A stretch of DNA of 64,000 nt from Hymenobacter lucidus (GTDB taxonomy: Bacteria; Bacteroidota; Bacteroidia; Cytophagales; Hymenobacteraceae): positions 62,001-126,000 of the forward strand of contig NZ_JAJADR010000005.1 in the NCBI RefSeq assembly GCF_020447265.1. Reading direction: 5' to 3'. A program made the translations under genes and the position numbers. The notes below the pieces were generated by a model. That model had not been told where the DNA came from. It ran no database searches and worked only from the letters and a program-made list of their open reading frames with translations. Of the stretch, positions 44,469 to 52,341 are shown piece by piece; within the stretch, counting starts at the first letter, position 1, and every line of letters starts with the position of its first letter.

Positions 44469-45035
44469 ATGCCTATTACTGCCTCCGACTGGCGCACTAA
44501 AGCCCTGGCTTTCGGCCGCATTCTGCTCTACCAGGGCGATATTACCAAAGTCGATACCACGGCCATCGTCAATGCGGCCAACTCCTCGCTGCTGGGTGGC
44601 GGAGGTGTCGATGGGGCCATTCACCGCGCTGGCGGCCCCGAGATACTCGAGGCCTGCCGCCGGCTGCGGGCCGGGCACTATGGCAAAGGCCTGGCTACTG
44701 GCGAGGCCGTTATTACCACCGGCGGCCGCCTGCCCGCCGCCCGTGTCATCCACACCGTCGGGCCGGTCTGGAACGGCGGTCAGAAAGGGGCGTCGGAAAA
44801 GCTGGCCAACTGCTACCGCAACAGCCTGCAGCTGGCCGCCGAAAACCAGCTTGAAAGCGTGGCCTTCCCCAGCATTAGCACCGGCATTTATGGCTACCCC
44901 AAAACCGAAGCCACAGCCATTGCGGTGCATGAAGTACGGCAGTTCCTGGAAAGTCACCAGCTACCCGAAACGGTTGTTTTTGTGGTATTCGACGAGGAAA
45001 GCCGCCAGCTGTATGAGCAGGAACTGAGCAAATAG
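44469..45035 (+). CDS. Macro-domain ADP-ribose deacetylase/hydrolase (YmdB-like)
   Basis: 188 residues. YQGDITKVDTTAIVNAANSS and LLGGGGVDGAIHRAGGPE form the ADP-ribose-binding loop typical of MacroD/YmdB enzymes; VIHTVGPVW and FPSISTGIYGYPKTEA complete the site. It would hydrolyse O-acetyl-ADP-ribose or mono-ADP-ribose from proteins. No ADP-ribosyltransferase gene is adjacent, so this is probably a housekeeping copy rather than an antitoxin. Confidence 0.9.
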   Translation: MPITASDWRTKALAFGRILLYQGDITKVDTTAIVNAANSSLLGGGGVDGAIHRAGGPEILEACRRLRAGHYGKGLATGEAVITTGGRLPAARVIHTVGPVWNGGQKGASEKLANCYRNSLQLAAENQLESVAFPSISTGIYGYPKTEATAIAVHEVRQFLESHQLPETVVFVVFDEESRQLYEQELSK

Positions 45036-45044
45036 GAAATCTGT

Positions 45045-45233
45045 GTCATTGCGAGGAACGAAGCAATCCGTCCTCTGAAATGTGCTGAGTCCCTCTAAAA
45101 TAAGAAGCGCTTTATCGAACCACCGATAAAGCGTTTTCTGGTAAAAGTATCAGGTCTTACTGCGTAGGGGATGGAGTGCTTCGCGTTGCTCGCAATGACA
45201 GGATTTAGCACATTCCTCACATCCTCCACATTA
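45045..45233. repeat. Intergenic repeat, family A, second copy
   Basis: The left end GTCATTGCGAGGAACGAAGC with AATCCGTCCTCTGAAA and the right end TGCTCGCAATGACAGGATTT with AGCACATTCCTCACATCC match the inner and outer arms of the element at 41280-41520. GTCATTGCGAG (45045-45055) is near-complementary to CTCGCAATGAC (45189-45199). It fills the gap after the macro-domain gene and touches the stop of the next gene. Confidence 0.75.
45108..45137 (+). terminator. Hairpin inside the family A repeat, likely terminator
   Basis: CGCTTTATCG (45108-45117) pairs perfectly with CGATAAAGCG (45124-45133), followed by TTTTC. It can terminate the macro-domain transcript and suggests the repeat carries its own terminator. 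Confidence 0.6.
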
Positions 45234-46025
45234 CCACTTCACTTCCTCCGGATGCTGGCGCAGGTAATTGCCTACGTCGTAGATCAGGCCAGCGTGGCCG
45301 GCTTCGAGCAGCACGGTGTGGGCATGGCGCAGGGAGGCAATAAACTCCTGCAGGCCAGCGTGCGGGATAACCCGGTCGTGGCGGCCCAGAAAAAACGTGA
45401 CGGGCGTGACGTGGCGATTCAGCAGGGAGGCCAGCTGCCGGGTATTGAAGACCAGATTGCGAAACCCGACCCAGCTGCGGTATACGCGCAGGCGCTTTTC
45501 GCGGCTATCTAGCTGCCACTGGGCAAAGCGTACCAGCCCCGAATCGACGAGGCGGCGCTGGGCCAGCCCGTCGATGAAGCGCAGCAGGCGCTGGGGGCGC
45601 AGCACGGCCCGGCCCAGCACGCCGCGCATCCAGGGCGGGTAGGTGGCCAGGGCGTACCAAAACTGGGTTTTGATGCCATCAGGTGCAATCAGCCAGACTT
45701 TCTCGACCCGCGTCTGGAACTGCTCTACGGCCGTGAGGGCAAACTTGGCGCCCATACTAAAGGCCAACAGCCCAAATTTTTCGATGTTCTGCTCGGCTAA
45801 AAACTCACCTAACAGTTCACCCAGCCGCTTTTTGGTAAGCGGTGAGTCAGCTTTGGCCAGCTTGCTGCTGCCGTGATAAAACAGGTCGAAGGCGTAGAGC
45901 GTCACGTCGGGGCCCAGTACGGCCGCCATACCGCGCCAGTGGCCCTCACTCTGCCCATAGCCGTGAAACGCCAGCACCACGCGCGGGCCGGTGCCGTATT
46001 TGCGGAAGTGCAGCAGGGTTTTCAT
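45231..46025 (-). CDS. Alpha/beta hydrolase
   Basis: 264 residues. The oxyanion motif is LAFHGYGQSEGHW, the nucleophile elbow LLAFSMGAKFALTAVEQF (Ser in AxSxG form), the acid probably Asp in FFLGRHDRVIP, and the His in LLEAGHAGLIYDV. The fold and length fit esterases and C-C hydrolases of the MhpC-like type; the substrate is unknown. Cytoplasmic. It runs head-on into the macro-domain gene, with a repeat between. Confidence 0.85.
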   Translation of the reverse strand: MKTLLHFRKYGTGPRVVLAFHGYGQSEGHWRGMAAVLGPDVTLYAFDLFYHGSSKLAKADSPLTKKRLGELLGEFLAEQNIEKFGLLAFSMGAKFALTAVEQFQTRVEKVWLIAPDGIKTQFWYALATYPPWMRGVLGRAVLRPQRLLRFIDGLAQRRLVDSGLVRFAQWQLDSREKRLRVYRSWVGFRNLVFNTRQLASLLNRHVTPVTFFLGRHDRVIPHAGLQEFIASLRHAHTVLLEAGHAGLIYDVGNYLRQHPEEVKW

Positions 46026-46157
46026 TTATCAACTATGCGTTAACATGTATCAGCTCTTGCTGCCATACAGCCGGTAAACGCATACGCAGCGCTGAAATAC
46101 TCCAACGCCGCCCTTACTCACCACCGGTCGATTGATAAATGATAACTGGTAAATGAC

Positions 46158-46715
46158 CTACAGTCGGCTCACCCCGCCCGACACGATAAATTTCATGACG
46201 TCGCTGCTGGGCAGGTCGAGGTAGGTGACGTTGTCGGCGGGCACGAGCACCAACTCGCCGCTGAAGTTGTAGGAGTGCGGAAAGTACACGGCCATCAGGG
46301 CTTCGCGGTGAATGGCCGTCATGCTGGTTTGGGTCACGAAGCCCATTTTGTAGCACTGCGTGGCCTTGTTCATCAGCACCAGCACCGGCTGGTTGAACTT
46401 CTGGTTGTCGCCCACGAAGGCATCCAGCAAATCTTTCAGGCTGGAATAAATAATGCTGACCAGCGGCGTGCGGTGCAGAATTCGCTCGGCCAGCACCAGG
46501 AAGGGCCGCACCATAAACGACTTGGCAATAAAGCCCACAGCCGTTATCATGGCCACCATAATGAGCAGCCCCAGGCCCGGAATGTGGCTGCCGTCCCAGC
46601 TTAGGTCAAAAGTATTATCGAGCCAGCTGAAGATGGCAAACAGGATATAAACCGTCAGGCTGATGGGCGCGACGATGAGAAACCCATTCAGAAAGTAATT
46701 GAAGAACCTGCTCAT
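46158..46715 (-). CDS. DUF502 inner membrane protein
   Basis: 185 residues. Two membrane segments are near the N-terminus (YFLNGFLIVAPISLTVYILF; LGLLIMVAMITAVGFIAKSF), then the family block RTPLVSIIYSSLKDLLDAFV and a soluble part with VTQTSMTAIHREALMAVYFP. DUF502 proteins are widespread and related to plant LCV-like proteins; their biochemical role is not known. The gene is downstream of ispH but separated by a terminator. Confidence 0.85.
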   Translation of the reverse strand: MSRFFNYFLNGFLIVAPISLTVYILFAIFSWLDNTFDLSWDGSHIPGLGLLIMVAMITAVGFIAKSFMVRPFLVLAERILHRTPLVSIIYSSLKDLLDAFVGDNQKFNQPVLVLMNKATQCYKMGFVTQTSMTAIHREALMAVYFPHSYNFSGELVLVPADNVTYLDLPSSDVMKFIVSGGVSRL

Positions 46716-46730
46716 AATGAGAAAAAGGCA

Positions 46731-46758
46731 AAAAAATACCCGGCCACAACCGGCCGGG
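46731..46758 (-). terminator. Terminator downstream of ispH
   Basis: CCCGGCC (46739-46745) pairs with GGCCGGG (46752-46758). On the - strand it is followed by TATTTTTTT, a good U tract. Confidence 0.85.
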
Positions 46759-46811
46759 CAAGTAACAAAGTTTGGCAGTAGGAAACCGGAGTTTTTAGCC
46801 TGGCCGCCGAA

Positions 46812-47699
46812 TTACGCGGGCAGGCTTTCGGCTACCTCGGTTACCCGGTCGGCCACGCGTTGCATGAGCCACATGGGGGTGCTGGTGGCGCCGCAGATGC
46901 CCACGCTGCCTGCGCCTTGCAGCCAGGCTTCATCTAGTTCCTGCTCGTTTTCGATGAAATAGCTGCGCGGGTTAGTTTGGTTTACCACGCTGAACAAGGC
47001 CTTGCCGTTGGAGCTTTTTCGGCCGCTCACAAACAGCACCACGTCGTATTCAACGGCAAACTTGCGCAGGGCCGGCTCCCGGTTGCTCACTTGCCGGCAG
47101 ATGCTGTCGTTGGCGTCGAACGACTCAAGGCTACCCCCGGCGGCAGCAATGCGCTGCTCAATCAGGGCCTTCATGTGGTAGAAGCCGGCGGTGCTTTTGG
47201 TAGTTTGGCTAAACAGCGTGACGGGCCGGGCAAAGTCGATCTGGTCGAGGTCGGCTTCATTCATCACGATGATGGACTGGTTGCCGGTCTGGCCATTGAG
47301 GCCGGTTACTTCGGCATGGCCGGGCTGGCCGTAGAGCACAATCTGGCCGTTCTGGCGGGTGGAGCTGTCGAAGGCGTGCTTCACGCGGTTCTGGAGCTTG
47401 AGCACCACGGGACAGGAGGCATCAATCAGCTCCAAGTTGTTGCGCAGGGCCAGAGCATAGGTTTCGGGCGGCTCGCCGTGGGCCCGGATCAGCACCTTGC
47501 AGTCGCGCAGATTCTGGAGCTCTTCCCGGTCGATGATGCGCAGGCCCTGCTGGTGCAGGCGCTCCACTTCCATCCGGTTGTGCACAATATCGCCCAGGCA
47601 GTAGAGGGTCGGCTGGTTGGCCAGCTCGTCCTCAGCCATCTGAATGGCAAATTCAACCCCGAAACAATACCCCGAATTCTTATCTATCGTGACGTTCAT
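46812..47699 (-). CDS. ispH: 4-hydroxy-3-methylbut-2-enyl diphosphate reductase
   Basis: 295 residues from MNVTIDKNSGYCFGVEFAIQ. Iron-sulfur ligands are Cys12 (GYCFG), Cys96 (DASCPVV) and Cys201 (DSICRQ), and the substrate His residues are His40 (GDIVHN) and His74 (RAHGEPP), matching E. coli IspH positions closely. It makes isopentenyl and dimethylallyl diphosphate, the last step of the MEP pathway. The start is chosen by alignment with the family; longer upstream frame is Arg-rich. It follows cmk with a 57-base gap and is likely co-transcribed, an ispH-cmk arrangement seen in other bacteria. Confidence 0.95.
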   Translation of the reverse strand: MNVTIDKNSGYCFGVEFAIQMAEDELANQPTLYCLGDIVHNRMEVERLHQQGLRIIDREELQNLRDCKVLIRAHGEPPETYALALRNNLELIDASCPVVLKLQNRVKHAFDSSTRQNGQIVLYGQPGHAEVTGLNGQTGNQSIIVMNEADLDQIDFARPVTLFSQTTKSTAGFYHMKALIEQRIAAAGGSLESFDANDSICRQVSNREPALRKFAVEYDVVLFVSGRKSSNGKALFSVVNQTNPRSYFIENEQELDEAWLQGAGSVGICGATSTPMWLMQRVADRVTEVAESLPA

Positions 47700-47756
47700 G
47701 GTTTCTCTTGCAAGTGGCAAACACCGGCGCAGTCTACAACTTTCGCGCCCCAATTC

Positions 47757-48494
47757 TTATAAACTCCCCGCGCCGGTATTGCGTTCGGCTTCACTTGAAA
47801 CCGCCAGGGCCGTGCGGGCAAACAGCATGGCCGATACCCGCTCCAGCACGAAATCAACCTGCTCGTCAATCATCATGTGCGTCGTGTCGAGCAGCACGGC
47901 ATCGGCGGCGCGGCGCAGGGGGCTTTCGGTGCGGGTCGAGTCGATATGGTCGCGCTTGCGCAGGTTTTCCACAATGTCGGCCAGCGGTACGTGCTCATCC
48001 TTGAGGGCCAGCTCTTCCTGGCGGCGGCGGGCCCGGGTTTCCACGTCGGCCGTCATAAAGATTTTCACCTCCGCATCGGGGAAAACGGTGGTACCAATAT
48101 CGCGCCCGTCCATCACCACGCCCCGCTTGCGGCCCATGCGCTGCTGCTGGGCAACCAGCGTGTGGCGCACGGCTGGAATGACGGAAACCTCACTCACGGA
48201 GTTGGAAATGCGCATCTGCCGGATTTCGTCCTCCCGAATCACGCCGTCGAGGCAGAGCTCGTTGCGGCCGGTTTTGCGGTTGCGCTTAAAGGCAATGTGG
48301 ATATCGTGCAGAGCCTGCTCCACGCGGGGCAGGTCGTCAAAGGCAATGCCGCGCTCCAGCAGGTACAGCGTCACGGCCCGGTACATGGCCCCAGTATCGA
48401 TGTAGGCGTAGCCCAGCTCGGCCGCCACGGCTTTGGCCGTGGTGCTCTTGCCGCAGGAAGAGTAGCCGTCGATGGCAATGACGATTTTTCTCAT
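47757..48494 (-). CDS. cmk: Cytidylate kinase
   Basis: 245 residues from MRKIVIAIDGYSSCGKSTTA, with the P-loop GYSSCGKST at residues 10-18. AYIDTGAMYRAVTLYLLE binds CMP, GVVMDGRDIGTTVFPDAEVK is the family hallmark, and RRRQEEL and RDHIDSTR supply the lid and base-contact residues. It phosphorylates CMP and dCMP for nucleotide synthesis. The upstream in-frame part is not conserved in type, so the ATG at 48494 is chosen. Confidence 0.95.
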   Translation of the reverse strand: MRKIVIAIDGYSSCGKSTTAKAVAAELGYAYIDTGAMYRAVTLYLLERGIAFDDLPRVEQALHDIHIAFKRNRKTGRNELCLDGVIREDEIRQMRISNSVSEVSVIPAVRHTLVAQQQRMGRKRGVVMDGRDIGTTVFPDAEVKIFMTADVETRARRRQEELALKDEHVPLADIVENLRKRDHIDSTRTESPLRRAADAVLLDTTHMMIDEQVDFVLERVSAMLFARTALAVSSEAERNTGAGSL

Positions 48495-48529
48495 GGCAAA
48501 GTCGGTGGGCTGAGGGCTGGTGGTAGTCA

Positions 48530-48922
48530 CTAAATCCAATTTTTACGCCGGGGCTCTGCGGCCACCCGCTCAGGTATGCCCGCGAAGAATACGGCAACAG
48601 ATTCTTTTTGGCCATGAGCCAGCTGTTGCGAAACGCGGTAGAATGGGTTGAAGAAATGCTTGTTGGCAATGCCGATGCCGGTGGTTTTGTCGGGCCCCAC
48701 GGCCCACTCGCCCTGGTAGGTGCTGATCAGGCACTGGCCCAGAAAGCAGCCCAGGGCTGAAATGACGCCTTCCCGGTCGGTGTCTTTGATGTTGGGGCGC
48801 TGCGCGTCGATAAACTCGTCGAGGAGCTGCACGGCGGCGGCATCGAAGGCATTTACCTGCAGCTGCTGGCGCACGGCTTCGGCAGCTTTGAGCAGGGGAA
48901 CCAAAGGATTTTCAGAGGCCAT
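48530..48922 (-). CDS. Conserved-looking hypothetical protein
   Basis: 130 residues, mostly helical, no signal peptide. ALGCFLGQCLISTYQGEWAV and FFNPFYRVSQQLAHGQKESV look like the LGxxLGExL-x-x-x-x-GGxW block of small DUF3806-like domains, but I cannot place it securely. It is tightly spaced between cmk (35 bases) and the exported protein gene (9 bases), so it belongs to a - strand operon of at least four genes. Confidence 0.65.
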   Translation of the reverse strand: MASENPLVPLLKAAEAVRQQLQVNAFDAAAVQLLDEFIDAQRPNIKDTDREGVISALGCFLGQCLISTYQGEWAVGPDKTTGIGIANKHFFNPFYRVSQQLAHGQKESVAVFFAGIPERVAAEPRRKNWI

Positions 48923-48931
48923 AAACTAAAA

Positions 48932-49636
48932 CTAAGGACGCGGCTGAGCAGCCGATTGCAAAAACCGCGTGGTACGGAAATCGGCGTAGCGCACCAGTAC
49001 GCGCTGCACCTGCCAGCGCCCGATGCGCTTGGCCTGCAGCTCGGCTACCAGCGCCGCATCATCGGCCAGCATGGTTACCAGCAACTGCTGCAACGCCGCT
49101 TTTTGCTTGGGCAGCAGCACCCAGCCGTCGGCATTCTGCCGAATAAAGAGCCTGTGGGGCTGGAAGAGAATACCAATCAGTGAAGTAGCCTGGTCATTCA
49201 CATCCACGAGCTGCACGCCGCCGCCCCGAAACAGCTGCCGGCCGAAAGCGGTGAGCTGGTTGTTGCCCAGCTTGCCGGGCGCCACGCCGGCCACCGTCAC
49301 CACCGTATCGGCGCTGAAGTCCACGAAGGCCGTCATTTCCTCGGGCGAAAAGGCCCGGTAGTAGTTGCCGCTCTCATTCAGGTATACCCGGTCGGGCAGC
49401 CAGCCGGCAATCTGCACCGGGTGCCAGTGCCCGTCGAGGCCCCGGTAGGAGCCGGGCTGGCCGCCGGGCTCGTAGCGCAGCGTGGGGTTGCGGGTTTGCT
49501 CGGGGTAGCTGCCGGGTGGAATAAAAGCCGCGTGGGGCCGCCGCTGCGCCACCCCGACGAAGTGCCCTGCTACCACCAGCATGGCAGCCAGCAGGCATTT
49601 CAAGGGCGCAAGAGCAACAACGCGGGCGTGGTTCAC
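48932..49636 (-). CDS. Hypothetical exported protein
   Basis: About 234 residues from a GTG at 49636 that gives a signal peptide (ALAPLKCLLAAMLVVAGHFV ending GVAQ); an ATG at 49582 would leave it shorter. The body begins RRPHAAFIPPGSYPEQTRNP, then GHWHPVQIAGWLPDRVYLNE and a C-terminal helical part. No family is recognised. It overlaps nothing and is followed after 9 bases by the preceding hypothetical gene of the operon. Confidence 0.6.
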   Translation of the reverse strand: MNHARVVALAPLKCLLAAMLVVAGHFVGVAQRRPHAAFIPPGSYPEQTRNPTLRYEPGGQPGSYRGLDGHWHPVQIAGWLPDRVYLNESGNYYRAFSPEEMTAFVDFSADTVVTVAGVAPGKLGNNQLTAFGRQLFRGGGVQLVDVNDQATSLIGILFQPHRLFIRQNADGWVLLPKQKAALQQLLVTMLADDAALVAELQAKRIGRWQVQRVLVRYADFRTTRFLQSAAQPRP

Positions 49637-49703
49637 AAAGGGTAATTCAAATGCAGAGCAGACGGGCACAGACCACCGGGCCGGGCCGTGGAGTACCACC
49701 GGT

Positions 49704-49862
49704 TTAGTGACTGTCGCAGGGACAGGGAGTTTTGCCGAATTTGGCTTTACGCTTAAAGGAGGCCGTTTTTTTCTGCTGAACCGTGCGCTGGGCACAGCTC
49801 GTCAGCGTAAGGCCGGAACCCGATATAAGGGCGGCCAACAGCAAAGTCACAATCTTTCTCAC
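49704..49862 (-). CDS. Very small lipoprotein with CPC motif
   Basis: 52 residues from a GTG (an alternative GTG is two codons earlier). The signal is VRKIVTLLLAALISGSGLTL ending at the lipobox LTSC, giving a mature chain of only about 30 residues: AQRTVQQKKTASFKRKAKFG then KTPCPCDSH. The Lys-rich middle and terminal CPC are similar to other tiny Bacteroidota lipoproteins I have seen ending in PCPC. Function unknown. It is divergent from ade with an 85-base gap. Confidence 0.6.
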   Translation of the reverse strand: MRKIVTLLLAALISGSGLTLTSCAQRTVQQKKTASFKRKAKFGKTPCPCDSH

Positions 49863-49947
49863 CGGCACGGATTTTCGGCAAATATACGGTTCTTTACCCG
49901 TTCGCCTTTGTTCGAGCTCAACTTTCGCCCTTCTCCCCTTCCGCCCT

Positions 49948-51618
49948 ATGTCCGCCGATTTTAGCCTGCGCGCCAACGTTATCAACCTGTTTTCGAACAC
50001 CATACTCCCCGGCACCATCCACGTGAGCGGCGGTAAAATCCGGGCCGTGGAGCCGGAGGCAGCCACCGCCCCCGACCCGGCGCTGCCCTACGCCCTGCCC
50101 GGCTTCGTGGATGCGCACGTGCACGTGGAAAGCTCCCTGCTGGTGCCCGCCGAATTTGCCCGCCTGGCCGTAGCCCACGGCACCGTGGCTACCGTTTCTG
50201 ACCCCCACGAAATCGGCAACGTGCTGGGCGTAGCCGGCGTGGAATATATGCTGGAAAGTGGCCGCGCGGTACCGTTCAAGTTTTGCTTCGGGGCGCCGTC
50301 GTGCGTGCCCGCCACGCCCTTTGAAACGGCCGGGGCCGAAATAACAGCGGCCGACATCGAGCAGCTGTTCCAGAACCCCGAAATCGGCTACTTGGCCGAA
50401 ATGATGAACTGGCCCGGCGTGCTACACCGCGACGCCGACGTGATGCAGAAAATTGCCCTGGCCCAGCGCTACGGCCGCCCCGTGGATGGGCACGCTCCCG
50501 GCCTGCGCGGCGACGATGCCCGGCGCTACGCCGAAGCCGGCATCAGCACCGACCACGAATGCTTTACCGCCGAAGAAGCCCTCGACAAGCTGGCTGTGGG
50601 CATGAAAATCCTGGTCCGGGAAGGCTCGGCCGCCCGCAATTTCGACGCCCTGATTGATTTGCTGCCCGAACACTATGAGAACATGATGTTCTGCTCCGAC
50701 GATAAGCACCCCGATACGCTCGTGCTGGGCCACATCAACCAGCTCGTGCAGCGCGCCGTGGCGCGGGGTCAAGACGTGCTAAAAGTGCTGCGCGTGGCCT
50801 GCCTCAATCCGGTGCTGCACTACAAGCTGCCCGTGGGCTTGCTGCGCGAAGGCGACGCCGCCGACTTTATCGTAGTCGATAACCTGCAGGATTTCCTGGT
50901 GCGCCAGACCTACCTGAATGGCGTGCTGGTGGCCGAAAACGGCGAAACCCGGATTGCCGCCGCACCTGTGGCCGTCGTCAATAACTTCCACGCCCAGCCC
51001 GTATCGGCTGAGGATTTCCTGCTGACAGCTCCAGAACAGCCAACAACTAACAATCAACAATCAACAATCCGAGTCATTGAGTGCTTCGACGGTCAGCTCA
51101 TCACGGCCCGCCATGACCTCGCGGCCCGGGTCGAAAATGGCCTGGTGGTGCCCGATGTGGCTAAAGATATTCTCAAGCTTACCGTCGTGAACCGCTATCA
51201 GCCGGCCGCCCCGGCCGTGTCGTTTATCACCGGTTTCGGCCTGCAGCGCGGAGCTCTGGCGTCCAGCGTGGGCCACGATTCGCATAACATCACCGCCGTG
51301 GGCTGCGACGACGAAAGCATTGCCCGCGCCGTGAACCTGGTAATCGAAGCCAAGGGCGGCCTGGCCGCCGTGGGCCCCGATGGGGAGGAAATTCTGCTGC
51401 CATTGCCCGTAGCCGGCCTCATGTCCGACCAGCCGGGCTACCACGTGGCCGAAGCCTACGCCGCCGTCGATGCGCTGTCGAAGCGTCTGGGCAGCTCGCT
51501 CGGAGCCCCCTTCATGACGCTGTCATTTATGGCCCTGCTGGTCATTCCCAGCCTCAAGCTCAGCGACAAAGGCCTGTTCGACGGTGAAGCCTTCCGCTTC
51601 GTGGATGCCGTGGTGTAA
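49948..51618 (+). CDS. ade: Adenine deaminase
   Basis: 556 residues from MSADFSLRANVINLFSNTIL. Amidohydrolase motifs: GFVDAHVHVESSLL (metal-binding HxH), SDPHEIGNVLG, GRPVDGHAPGLRGDDARRYA, ISTDHECFTAEEALDK and CSDDKHPDTLV, all characteristic of the Ade family. The C-terminal half has SVGHDSHNITAVGCDDESIA and LGAPFMTLSFMALLVIPSLK. It converts adenine to hypoxanthine with a metal centre. Near residues 365-377 an odd Gln/Thr/Asn linker (QPTTNNQQST) is encoded by three tandem heptamers, where other members normally have no such tract. Confidence 0.92.
   Translation: MSADFSLRANVINLFSNTILPGTIHVSGGKIRAVEPEAATAPDPALPYALPGFVDAHVHVESSLLVPAEFARLAVAHGTVATVSDPHEIGNVLGVAGVEYMLESGRAVPFKFCFGAPSCVPATPFETAGAEITAADIEQLFQNPEIGYLAEMMNWPGVLHRDADVMQKIALAQRYGRPVDGHAPGLRGDDARRYAEAGISTDHECFTAEEALDKLAVGMKILVREGSAARNFDALIDLLPEHYENMMFCSDDKHPDTLVLGHINQLVQRAVARGQDVLKVLRVACLNPVLHYKLPVGLLREGDAADFIVVDNLQDFLVRQTYLNGVLVAENGETRIAAAPVAVVNNFHAQPVSAEDFLLTAPEQPTTNNQQSTIRVIECFDGQLITARHDLAARVENGLVVPDVAKDILKLTVVNRYQPAAPAVSFITGFGLQRGALASSVGHDSHNITAVGCDDESIARAVNLVIEAKGGLAAVGPDGEEILLPLPVAGLMSDQPGYHVAEAYAAVDALSKRLGSSLGAPFMTLSFMALLVIPSLKLSDKGLFDGEAFRFVDAVV
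51049..51069 (+). repeat. Three tandem AACAATC heptamers inside ade
   Basis: The heptamer AACAATC occurs three times in a row (51049-51069) inside the adenine deaminase frame, encoding part of an Asn/Gln/Ser linker. Gain or loss of one copy would shift the frame. Confidence 0.8.
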
Positions 51619-51630
51619 GGACTAAAGACC

Positions 51631-51724
51631 GTCATGCTGAGCGAAGCCGAAGCATCTCTACCGCTTCGTTGTACTGCCATTGATTAGCACTGCAGTAGAG
51701 ATGCTTCGGCAAGTTCAGCATGAC
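51631..51724. repeat. Intergenic inverted repeat, family B
   Basis: GTCATGCTGAGCGAAGCCGA with AGCATCTCTA (51631-51660) faces TAGAGATGCTTCGGCAAGTT with CAGCATGAC (51696-51724), nearly complementary. A partial further unit ending CGGAATGACG follows at about 51738-51776. The same core, TAGAGATGCTTCG, recurs at 62211-62294. Confidence 0.8.
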
Positions 51725-51799
51725 AATTACCATTGCAACGTCAGCACGCGAGATTCCTCAGCAAGCTCGGAATGACGTTCTGAAATCAATCAACACAGA

Positions 51800-51831
51800 A
51801 AAGGCCGCTGCAAGTACTTGCAGCGGCCTTT
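51800..51831. terminator. Terminator between ade and the receiver gene
   Basis: A perfect palindrome AAAGGCCGCTGCAAGT (51800-51815) with its reverse complement (51816-51831), flanked by A and T runs. It serves the - strand receiver gene and possibly ade. Confidence 0.85.
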
Positions 51832-51852
51832 CTTTATTCATCTAAAACCTGT

Positions 51853-52278
51853 TTATGTAGTCACGAAGCGCTTATCGAGCAGCTTGCGCATCTTCTCTTC
51901 CGTCAGGGGCTTGGCTAGGTATTCCACGCCTTCGAAGCGGGCCACCCGGGCCGTATCAGCCGAGTGCATCGAAGTGGTCAGTACGGCCATAACGGTCTTT
52001 TCCCGGATATTCTCGGGTAGCTGGCTGTACTGCTCCAGAAACTCGAAGCCGTCCATACCGGGCATTTTCAGATCAACGAATACCAACTGCGGGCTGTCGG
52101 CATCCATAGAGCTGGAATGGTCGTTGCCGTTGCCCCAGAGGAAGTCGTAGGCTTGCTCGGCCCGGGAAAAAGTATACACCTTGTCGGCCACGTCGAGGCG
52201 GCTGAGCAGGCGGTTGTTCAGAAAGCTGGTCGTCTCATTATCGTCGACCAGCACGACGTTGCGCAGTTTTTTAAGCAT
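51853..52278 (-). CDS. Stand-alone response regulator receiver domain
   Basis: 141 residues, a single CheY-like domain. VVLVDDNETTSFLNNRLL holds the acidic pair (Asp12, Asp13), LVFVDLKMPGMDGFEFL the phospho-acceptor Asp69, AVLTTSM the switch Thr, and YLAKPLTEEK the conserved Lys123. No output domain follows, so it acts by protein contact or phosphotransfer. No kinase gene is nearby. Confidence 0.9.
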   Translation of the reverse strand: MLKKLRNVVLVDDNETTSFLNNRLLSRLDVADKVYTFSRAEQAYDFLWGNGNDHSSSMDADSPQLVFVDLKMPGMDGFEFLEQYSQLPENIREKTVMAVLTTSMHSADTARVARFEGVEYLAKPLTEEKMRKLLDKRFVTT

Positions 52279-52341
52279 AGCGTTGTTCTAGGTATTCTAG
52301 TGAAAGCATAAGCCCTGCCTAACGCAAACAGGGAATTCCGG

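Noticed and set aside
44469..45035. Macro-domain gene as antitoxin of an ADP-ribosylating toxin
   Set aside because: No DarT-like or other transferase gene is adjacent; housekeeping YmdB type is more likely.
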